This document shows, piece after piece, positions 56,914 through 64,000 of a stretch of 64,000 nucleotides of DNA. The notes below the pieces were generated by a model, which made no database searches, was not told the DNA's origin, and saw only the letters and a list, made by a program, of their open reading frames with translations. This DNA comes from G963422445 sp963422445 (lineage in GTDB: Bacteria > Pseudomonadota > Alphaproteobacteria > Thalassobaculales > Thalassobaculaceae). Location of the stretch: assembly GCA_963422445.2 (NCBI GenBank), contig OY729512.2, forward strand, positions 4,712,001-4,776,000, written 5' to 3'. Within the stretch, counting starts at the first letter, position 1, and the number at the start of each line of letters is the position of its first letter. A program made the position numbers and the translations under genes.

Positions 56914-57722
56914 TAGCGTGACGACTTCCAGCCGGTCGTGAAACACATGCACCCGCACATTCGCGATCGATCGGTAATCCCGGTGGGTCAGAGTATTAAC
57001 CAACACCTCTCGGAGCGCGTTCTCGGGGAGTTCAAGTCGTTCGTCTCGTCCTCGCGCATGCGGAATAAGGGCTGTGTTCAGTTTTGCCTGAACATAGGCC
57101 ATGCAGGCGTCGTAGATGGTGCAGAGATCGCCCGCCAAAATCCGTGCTTCCACGTGAGTCATGACTTCATCATTGAACAAATGTAGATTTTCCAGGATGA
57201 CAGTCGGACCTATTTCACCAGGAATGCGAGTCCGTGCGGCAAAGTATGCCCACGCGTCCGGCCTCATGTTCCTCTCCAACCTGAAGGTCCGGCACGAGGT
57301 TCTGTCGAACCGTATCAGTTTTTCCTTGAAAAGGAATTCACGGATTCCATCGCACGTCATCTGTTGTGAGTTGGTGCTCTCGTAGATGTCGTATCTGTCT
57401 GCGAAAGAGTACGGTTTTCCATGCTATTCCGGGCCGATGACACAGAGAATTCCATCAATGGAGTTTATTTCCACCGCAATCGGCGGTTCGGCCGGCCATG
57501 CAATGGACTGGATTTGGGATTTGAGCTTGTTATGGCTTGGGACTCCTACGATTTCGCCATTGTCCCTCACGCCGAGGAGAATCACGCCGCCGGGAACATT
57601 GGCAGAGGCGCAGATTTCACGACCAGGGCGGGCTGGAAGGTACGGAAAGCTTGAATTCCATGGTGAAGCCTTCACCGAGGGTGGCGAGGTCAAGGAGAGA
57701 GGTTCGGCTCATATTCGTCCAT
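56914..57722 (-). pseudogene. AlbA_2 / HATPase_c_4 protein, truncated and frameshifted
   Basis: The start ATG 57722 has GAAAGG upstream. The N-terminus reads 'SLLDLATLGEGFTMEFK', then in a second frame 'PGREICASANVPGGVILLGV' and 'DNGEIVGVPSHNKLKSQIQ', the AlbA_2 (Schlafen-like) domain. A third frame (57360-56905) gives 'FKEKLIRFDRTSCR', 'PTVILENLHLFNDEVMTH' and 'ELPENALREVLVNTLTHRDYRS' of the HATPase_c_4-like part. The C-terminus is replaced by IS630-B3. Relatives are predicted DNA-binding ATPases often near defence or mobile genes. Confidence 0.75.
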
Positions 57723-58121
57723 CGTTCAATAACCTTTCAGGATCGGAATGTCAAACCAGGTGGATGATGCAGCACGGGCTTCTGTCGTTATCCAGCAGAC
57801 ACTTCGAAACCTCGATGACTGGACGCCGAATCAACCTCCCGGAAACTTGCTCCACTGACAAGCATCGTTCTACTGCGAAGGGGGCCATACAGGTGCTTTT
57901 CGAGCTACAGCAAGCTATGGCGAATATCCCCCGCAAGAGGCGAAAACAGCCAAAGCGCGGACAAACTCGCACGAATGTTACGATCAGTGCCTCAACCCGG
58001 CAAGGTCGGCACCATCTCCAGATCCGGTTACTGTACCACGAATTCTTGTCGTGGTTGTTTGGCACTGATCTGATCGCGCATCAGCAGTCAGCAGCGTCTC
58101 CCTTTTGCATGGACTCGGTTT
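57723..58121. other. 399 bp without an assignable gene
   Basis: This is the spacer between the AlbA_2 pseudogene start and the gcdH stop. Overlapping frames occur on both strands (58065-57751 minus, 104 codons; plus-strand pieces), but none has a recognisable domain, a hydrophobic pattern or a good start. Confidence 0.4.
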
Positions 58122-59357
58122 TCAAGCCCCTGTGAATGCCTGCAGTCCGGTCTGGGCACGCCCAAGAATGAGGGCATGGACATCATGCGTGCCTTCATAG
58201 GTATTGACGGCCTCAAGGTTCATCACATGTCGGATGACGCCGTATTCATCGGACACGCCGTTGCCGCCATGCATGTCGCGGGCGGTACGGGCGATGTCCA
58301 GCGCCTTGCCACAGGAGTTCCGCTTGGTCAGCGAGATCGATTCCGGCGCCGCCGTCCCGGCATCAAGCATGCGGCCGAGTTGCAGGCAGCTTTGCAGGCC
58401 GATGGCGATCTCAGTCTGCATGTCGGCGAGCTTTTTCTGGATCAGCTGGTTGGCAGCCAGTGGGCGGCCGAACTGCTTGCGCTCCAAGGTATAATTGCGG
58501 GCCTGGTGCCAGCAGAACTCGGCGGCACCAAGGGCGCCCCAGGAAATTCCGTAGCGCGCCTTGTTGAGGCAGCCGAACGGCCCGCCGAGACCGTGCGCGT
58601 TCGGCAGCATGTTTTCTTCCGGGACAAACACGCCGTCCATGACGATTTCGCCGGTGACGGACGCGCGCAGTGAGAACTTTCCCTCGATTTTCGGTGCTGT
58701 CAGACCGTCCATTCCCGTCTCGAGAATGAATCCGCGGATTACGCCATCATCGGTTTTGGCCCAGATCACGAACACATCGGCAATCGCGGAATTTGTGATC
58801 CACATCTTGTTTCCGGTCAGCAGATAGCCGCCGTCAACACTCCGGGCACGGCTTTTCATGCCACCGGGGTCGGACCCGTTATCCGGTTCCGTTAATCCGA
58901 AACAGCCAACCCATTCGCCGGTCGCAAGTTTCGGCAGGTATCTTTGCCTTTGCTCTTCGCTTCCATAAACGTGAATAGGGTGCATGACGAGGCTCGATTG
59001 CACACTCATCGCGGAACGGTACCCGCTGTCGACGCGTTCGACCTCGCGAGCGATCAGCCCATAACAGACTTGGTTGACACCGGCACAGTCATACCCGTCG
59101 ATTGTCGAGCCGAGAAAACCAAGTTCACCCATTTCGTTCATGATCTCGCGATCAAAATGCTCATTGCGAAACGCATTGAGCACGCGCGGCATCAGTTTTT
59201 CCTGGCAGTAGTCATGCGCTGCGTCGCGGACCATGCGCTCGTCTTCGGTGAATTGGTCGTCAAGGAGCAGCGGATCGTCCCATTTGAATGTCGGGCGGGC
59301 CGGATTTTGCCCAATCGGTTTCGGAGCGGCAGCAACTGCGGTGGATATGGCGGTCAT
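58122..59357 (-). CDS. gcdH: Glutaryl-CoA dehydrogenase
   Basis: It oxidatively decarboxylates glutaryl-CoA to crotonyl-CoA in lysine/tryptophan and aromatic breakdown, passing electrons to ETF. From ATG 59357 (MTAISTAVAAAP) the protein is 411 residues; GGAG lies just upstream. Family marks are 'DDPLLLDDQFTEDERMVRD', 'SGYRSAMSVQSSLVMHPI', 'GCFGLTEPDNGSDPGGM', 'LTGNKMWITNS' and 'TYEGTHDVHALILGRAQTG' with the catalytic Glu. An ATG at 59369 (MEIG) is an alternative. No CoA-transferase or regulator gene is intact nearby. Confidence 0.94.
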   Translation of the reverse strand: MTAISTAVAAAPKPIGQNPARPTFKWDDPLLLDDQFTEDERMVRDAAHDYCQEKLMPRVLNAFRNEHFDREIMNEMGELGFLGSTIDGYDCAGVNQVCYGLIAREVERVDSGYRSAMSVQSSLVMHPIHVYGSEEQRQRYLPKLATGEWVGCFGLTEPDNGSDPGGMKSRARSVDGGYLLTGNKMWITNSAIADVFVIWAKTDDGVIRGFILETGMDGLTAPKIEGKFSLRASVTGEIVMDGVFVPEENMLPNAHGLGGPFGCLNKARYGISWGALGAAEFCWHQARNYTLERKQFGRPLAANQLIQKKLADMQTEIAIGLQSCLQLGRMLDAGTAAPESISLTKRNSCGKALDIARTARDMHGGNGVSDEYGVIRHVMNLEAVNTYEGTHDVHALILGRAQTGLQAFTGA

Positions 59358-59639
59358 CCCAATCTCCATGCCTGACCTTGCTTTGGCCGGCACTATATAG
59401 GATCGCGTCGCCGAAGACCAAGACCGAATCGCTGCCCGTCTGCGCCGGTGTCCAGGCCCTGTTCCCTGATATCCACGTGGCCGAACTGGCACCATCGGGG
59501 GAGAAGGAGATCGTGGATCAACCCGGAGCGGTCTGGATGAAATTGGGCATTGGCCGGACTGGAGCCGTCGAGGAGCCTTTGTTCCGAGAGATAGGGGCCC
59601 ATTTCGGCGTGAAGATCGGTCAGGGCGGGAATTTTCCAG

Positions 59640-59759
59640 ACCGCTTATGCACTTGGCTCCGGCTTGATCAACATGTTAATCGAAAACCGTCCAAATGGAC
59701 CGGTAGGAGTCAACTTCTCGCGGCAAACTCTCGCAACCGGAGCTACGTGCATAAGCGGT
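59640..59759. mobile_element. MITE with IS1595-type ends (MITE-2)
   Basis: This 120-bp element has ends ACCGCTTATGCAC and complement matching the IS1595 at 54541-55592 and MITE-1. The perfect 8-bp duplication TTTTCCAG (59632-59639, 59760-59767) shows real insertion. Its interior differs from MITE-1 and has no coding frame. The interrupted sequence between gcdH and this element reads like a gene remnant, which I cannot assign. Confidence 0.9.
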
Positions 59760-59999
59760 TTTTCCAGAACCGTTCGGGTATCGATGACAATACCAAGGCG
59801 ACAATGGCCCGGATTTCTGATAGTATCGGAATCTAATCTAGGGTGGACAAATTTGTTCCATCTGCACCAGATACGAGGTTCCAGCCCTGATGATTCTCAT
59901 TCGAATCATTGCGGAACTGGTGGAAGCTTCAATCTTCGTGGTCTTGGCACCCGCCCTGATTTTGTCCTCTTCTGCATCCTGGTATATCTATTGTAATTG
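59760..59999. other. 240 bp with a cut short frame
   Basis: ATG 59890 starts a hydrophobic frame (MILIRIIAELVEASIFVV...) that runs into the DUF772-type IS at 60000. It may be the start of a membrane protein gene, but no ribosome binding site is clear. Confidence 0.3.
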
Positions 60000-61446
60000 G
60001 AACCTCTTGCAAAATTCCTGCCCCCAGGGTCCGGTGAGGCCGGATCGGTCGGTTGATCCCGGTCACCTCTGCACCTGGAGGTCGGAATCCATGGATTCGC
60101 GGTGTCTCATCAGAGATGATGAGACCGAACAGGGACCTTTGCGGACATCGGGACACGCCTCTCCGGGCCCCTCTCTCCGAGAGGGCTGCGAAGGGTCGGC
60201 ATGCGTTGTCGGAGCGCGCTATGGGACGGCGAGACGTATCAACTGGTCAGCCGCCAGGGCCAGGATGCCGACCATGAGATGGCAGGCGACCTTGGAATAT
60301 CCACGGACGCGGACATGGCGCCCGCCACACTCATCCTTGAGGCGGGCGTTGGTCCTCTCGACACCGGACCGGATCCGGACCCGCACGGTCTCGGGATCGA
60401 CATGGCCTATTGCACGCCGGGCCCGAGCCTCCCGGTCTCGCTCCTCCTTGAGTCCTTGTCCCGGCGCGGATTGACATCGATGATCGGCACATGGCCAAGC
60501 CGTTCGCTCATCTGGTAGATCTCCCTGGCATCATAGGCCGCGTCCATGAGATCGTAGAGATTGGTCACACGCCCGGCGGTCATCATCGCCAGCGGGATCG
60601 CGACCTGGCTGTCATGGACGGATGCCGCGGTGAGAACGGTCCTCAGCGGCACCCCGCAGTCTGCTGTGTCGATAGGCAGCTTGTAACCGCGCCAGGCCTC
60701 CAGGACCCCCTTGGCAGTCTTCTTTGCCCCGTGATCGCAGACCTTCGGCAGCGCGTCGAGCCTCTCATCGAGATCCATCCCGTTCGCTTGCCGTTCGAGA
60801 CGCCCAGGCTCCTTCGTCCTCTCCTCGCCCTTGCGGGGCCGGCCGCGCTTGCGGTTCGGCGTCCTGGCTTTCGGCTTCGGGGTCAGCGTCTCCCAGTGTC
60901 TCTGCAACCAGAGCCTCGTGCATCCTCTCCAGAAGACGGGACTGCGAAAACGCGGCAAACGCCCGCGAAAACGTCGCCTCGCTCGGGATCTCCGCGACAC
61001 GCGACCAGCCGCACAGCCGGCGCAACGTCGGGTCCACCTTGAGCCTGTCGAACAGGTAGCGGGTCGTCGGCAGACCCCACACCGCCTTGGCGATGACGCC
61101 ACGGGCCAGCGCCTGGTGATCCTCCCGGGGCCGACCCGGACCGGTCCACACCTCACCGACGAAGCCCTCCACCTTGACGAGATCGAGAGCTGTCACTAAG
61201 CGCTTGTGCGTCTCGAGGAGAGGACCGACCGCTTCGGCCAACGCAGGGAAAAGGTCCCCTTGAAATCGGTGCCAGAGATCGGATAGGGGCGAGCCAAGGG
61301 TCATCGGGGTCACCTCCTCGGTATCTTGATTATTGTAGAAACACAACATACCACGGGGTGGCCCTGGGACTCAGGCCCTCGACAACAAAATCAGCCTCGA
61401 CAAGGCAAAAAACCGGTCGGGCCGGCAATTTTGCAAGAAGCTCATT
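60000..61446 (-). mobile_element. DUF772-type DDE insertion sequence, copy B
   Basis: It shares ends and most of its sequence with copy A (18839-20339); it is 54 bp shorter because of a deletion near 60888. Compared with copy A, the N-terminal start (MTLGSPLSDLWHRF, about 61304) is in frame. Confidence 0.85.
60407..61349 (-). pseudogene. DUF772-type transposase, copy B, frameshifted
   Basis: The start region (61349-60890) is open: 'LFPALAEAVGPLLETHKR', 'TRYLFDRLKVDPTLRRLCGW'. An in-gene deletion of about 57 bp at 60888 removes the segment that reads 'GHVSRASTAIEARE' in copy A and shifts frame. A second lesion, loss of one G at about 60452 (GAGTCC versus GAGGTCC), breaks the C-terminus, so 'GVERTNARLKDECGG' is not reached in frame. 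Confidence 0.8.
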
Positions 61447-61804
61447 GGGCCGAATATAATCAGTGCTACACGCCTTGGTAGAAGCCCGTTCACCGAAGAT
61501 CCCGCAGTCTCGAAGCAAGCTGTTCGTCAGCGGAAACCAGGATCGTAGATCCGCTCCTGGATCTGGCCAATAGGTCATGTGGCAAGGCTATGGAACCCTG
61601 CCGCTCGCGGCCATGTCTGACGGATGACTGACAGGAACGCCGCCTCGGATACTTCAGCGAGAAACATGAGCGGAGGGCAGGCCAACCTTGCAACTCTCTG
61701 AGTTCCTGACATTTTTCCGGTCCTGTCGGCGGGTTCGCAGATCTCCAGAATCGAAGCCATATCTTATCCATCAACGGGGGATTCCATATCCTCGACTCAA
61801 GCTA
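61447..61804. other. 358 bp without an assignable gene
   Basis: This is the spacer between the DUF772-type IS and IS630-C. A minus-strand frame (61774-61490) has no recognisable domain. It may be all that is left of the sequence the elements hit. Confidence 0.35.
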
Positions 61805-62978
61805 GTGTCCCGTTCTCGTAATTCGTACAATTCTGAGGGGGTTTGCGATGCGGGGGCACTGTGATGCGACGGTCGGCGGAGATCAAGCTGGGTGAAGTTG
61901 AGCGTAGCGAGCTGGAACGGCTTGCACGGGGCCGAAAGGTCTGGCGGTCCCTGTCGGATCGGGCTCACATTGTGCTTCTGGCAGCCGAGGGGCTGACCAA
62001 CGTGCAAATCGCCAACGCGCTCGACATCAACAATCTCACCGCCAGGAAGTGGCGCAATCGTTTTGCCGAACAGGGCCTGGACGGGCTCGAAGACGAGCCG
62101 CGGCCCGGCCGCCCGCGGTGCATCGATGATGACGCCGTGGCCGAGGTGGTGCGCAAGACGCTTGAAGAGAAGCCTCGGGATGCGACGCACTGGAGCACGC
62201 GCTCGATGGCCCGCGAAACGGGCTACGCGCCGTCGACGATCCACCGTATCTGGCAGGCCTTTTCGCTGCAGCCGCACCGGCGCGAGACTTTCAAGCTGTC
62301 TGCGGACCCCTACTTCGTGGACAAGGTGCGCGACATCGTCGGGCTCTACGTGGACCCGCCGCAGCATGCCATGGTGCTCTGTCTGGACGAGAAATCCCAG
62401 GTTCAGGCCCTTGATCGCACCCAGCCACTGCTGCCGCTGCGCCCTGGCCAGGTCGAGCGACGCACCCATGACGACAAGCGCAACGGCACGACCTCGCTGT
62501 TCGCCGCCCTCGACATCGCCACCGGCGCGGTCATCGGCAAGTGCTTCCGCCGCCACCGAAGCCGGGAGTTCCGCAGGGTCCTGGACCACGTCGAGGCCAA
62601 CGTGCCCGAGGATCTCGACATCCACATCGTCATGGACAACTACTCGACGCACAAGACGAAGGAAGTCCGCGACGGGTTCGCCAAGCGGCCTTGCTGGCAC
62701 GTGCACTTCACCCCGACATCTGCCTCATGGCTCAACCAGGTGGAGAGCTTCTTCGCCAATCTGACGGAGAAGCAGATCAGGCGCGGGGTGCACCGCTCGA
62801 CCGTCGAGCTCGAGCAGGCGATCACCGCGTATATCGAGGCGGTCAACGAGGACCCCAAGCCGTTCCGATGGCACAAGTCGGCCGGCGAAATCCTCGCCGC
62901 CATCAAGCGCTTCTGACTGAGAACCCGCGAACGCGCGCCAACTCACTCATAACTGTGCGAACTTCGGAATTAGGACAG
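61805..62978 (+). mobile_element. IS630-family element C, intact
   Basis: The left end GTGTCCCGTTCTCGTAATTC is preceded by TA (61803-61804) and the right end ...GAATTAGGACAG is followed by TA (62979-62980). It encloses one uninterrupted transposase frame. IS630-B4 starts at the very next base after that TA. Confidence 0.88.
61864..62916 (+). CDS. IS630-family transposase, intact
   Basis: A 350-residue single-frame transposase. The helix-turn-helix is near 45-70 ('LTNVQIANALDINNLTARKW'). The DDE residues lie in 'MVLCLDEKSQVQALD', 'HIVMDNYSTHKTKEV' and 'SASWLNQVESFFANLTEKQ'. ATG 61864 (MRRSAEIKLGEVER) was chosen; an upstream in-frame ATG at 61843 adds seven residues. The broken IS630-A at 18810-21476 is its close relative and could be mobilised by it. 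Confidence 0.92.
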   Translation: MRRSAEIKLGEVERSELERLARGRKVWRSLSDRAHIVLLAAEGLTNVQIANALDINNLTARKWRNRFAEQGLDGLEDEPRPGRPRCIDDDAVAEVVRKTLEEKPRDATHWSTRSMARETGYAPSTIHRIWQAFSLQPHRRETFKLSADPYFVDKVRDIVGLYVDPPQHAMVLCLDEKSQVQALDRTQPLLPLRPGQVERRTHDDKRNGTTSLFAALDIATGAVIGKCFRRHRSREFRRVLDHVEANVPEDLDIHIVMDNYSTHKTKEVRDGFAKRPCWHVHFTPTSASWLNQVESFFANLTEKQIRRGVHRSTVELEQAITAYIEAVNEDPKPFRWHKSAGEILAAIKRF

Positions 62979-62980
62979 TA

Positions 62981-64000
62981 GTGGATTGATCGTTACAGGT
63001 ATATCCATTATTGTGTTTTTCTGATTTGTCGATCACGGAGGTCTGCAAGATGCGCCCTGGTGTTTCATTCACGCTCCCTTCAGGCGACCGGCGTCGCCTT
63101 GAAACGGTTGTCCCGGACCCGAAGAGCCCGCAGACGCACGTCTGGCGGGCGCGCATCGTTCTTCTGAGCGACGACGGGCTCGGCAGGATGGCCATCATGA
63201 GAGAGACCGGCAAGGCGAAGAACAGTGTCTGGCGCTGGCAGGACCGCTTCTATGGAAGACGGTGTGGACGGACTTCTGCGGGACAAGACGCGTCCGCCGG
63301 GCAAGACGCCTCTGGCTCCTGAGCCGGTAGCGAAGATCGTCGGGTTGACCCACACCTCGCCGCCTCACGCGGCGACCCACTGGACGTTGCGGGCGATGGC
63401 GAAGGCTGTGGGGGTTGCCGCTTCGAGGGTCTGGGCGGTCTGGAAGGCGCATGGCCTGATGCCGCACCGCTGGCGGCCGTTCACGCTTTCGAACGATCCC
63501 GCCTGCCTCGAGACGCTGACCGACATCGTCGGCCTCTCCGTTGCGCCGCCGGCTCACGCGGTCGTGCTGTCGATCGATGACACGTCGCCCATTCAGGCCC
63601 GCGACCGCACACAGCCCGGCCTGCCGCTGAAGAAAGGCCGCGGCGCCACCATGACACATGATTCCAGGCGCAACGGCACGACGACGCTGTTTGCCGCCCT
63701 GACCGTGCTCGACGGCACGGTCATCGGCCAGCACGCCAGTCGGCATCGCCACCAGGCGTTCCTAAGATTCCTCAACCGCATCGCGCGCACGATACCCGCC
63801 GGCGTCCCGGTCCATGCCATCCTCGACAACGACGCCACTCACAAGCACAAGGACGTCCAGGTCTGGCTCGCACGCCATCCGCGGTGGACCTTCCACGTCA
63901 CCCCCACCTCGAGCGCGTGGCTGAACGCGTTCGAAGGCGTCTTCGCCAAGCAGACACGACGCCGTCTCAAATACGGCGTCTGCCGCTCCGTACGCGACCT
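62981..64000 (+). mobile_element. IS630-family element B, copy 4 (runs off the window)
   Basis: The left end GTGGATTGATCGTTACAGG follows TA at 62979-62980, shared with the right border of IS630-C. OrfA starts at 63050. OrfB starts at 63254 (MEDGVDGLLRDKTRP) and stays open to the window end, with 'LSIDDTSPIQARDRT', 'HAILDNDATHKHKDVQV' and 'SSAWLNAFEGVFAKQTRR'. It is the best preserved B copy apart from the shared OrfA/OrfB frame break. Confidence 0.88.

Noticed and set aside
57751..58065. 104-codon minus-strand gene
   Set aside because: Cys- and Arg-rich sequence with no domain or start signal; similar frames occur on the other strand.
1..64000. CRISPR array
   Set aside because: No set of regularly spaced direct repeats was found; the repeats seen are IS ends and MITEs.

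Overview
The window is chromosomal DNA of a GC-rich alphaproteobacterium, most like the Rhodospirillales. This rests on the housekeeping gene order (plsX-fabH-ihfA-merR-tRNA-Pro; ppiD-trpE; tpiA-secG-pyrG-kdsA; nrdR-ribD-ribE-ribB-ribH-nusB-thiL), a cytochrome bc1 assembly chaperone gene beside bamE, and a membrane H+-pyrophosphatase. Lipid, LPS, riboflavin, nucleotide and electron-transport genes appear intact. The accessory DNA around them is heavily decayed and full of insertion sequences (IS).

Layout: 1-5.8 kb holds a cupin gene, a broken IS1595 element, and an AAA-ATPase/PD-(D/E)XK gene destroyed by an IS427-type element that itself carries an IS110. 5.9-16.7 kb holds a flavin monooxygenase, kdsA-pyrG-secG-tpiA, an MFS gene, trpE and ppiD. 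17.2-23.5 kb is an IS graveyard (IS3, IS427, IS630 containing a DUF772-type IS, IS66) with a DNA adenine methylase remnant. 23.7-40.5 kb is a nearly clean core block (tRNA-Pro to rpiB) with a single IS5 remnant. 40.6-43.9 kb is an IS66-like transposon with perfect 27-bp ends and a DruA-like (DUF4338) second gene. 44-58 kb is dense nested IS DNA around a lipoprotein hydrolase, a LuxE-type pseudogene and an AlbA_2 pseudogene. gcdH lies at 58.1-59.4 kb, followed by more IS DNA to the window end.

Many IS boundaries can be read to the base from terminal repeats and target duplications, which gives a relative order of insertion. IS427 copies 2 and 3 sit on CTAG sites formed by the ends of IS630 elements. 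Two MITEs carry the ends of the local IS1595 and generated 8-bp duplications; a third MITE carries IS5-type ends. Four copies of one IS630 share the same +1 frame break in the transposase. One of them has a 28-bp perfect palindrome best explained by template switching. The most novel candidates are the IS66/DUF4338 unit, a second DUF4338-ISAs1-like relic, and the long 5' leader of the IS110 copy, where a bridge RNA would be expected.
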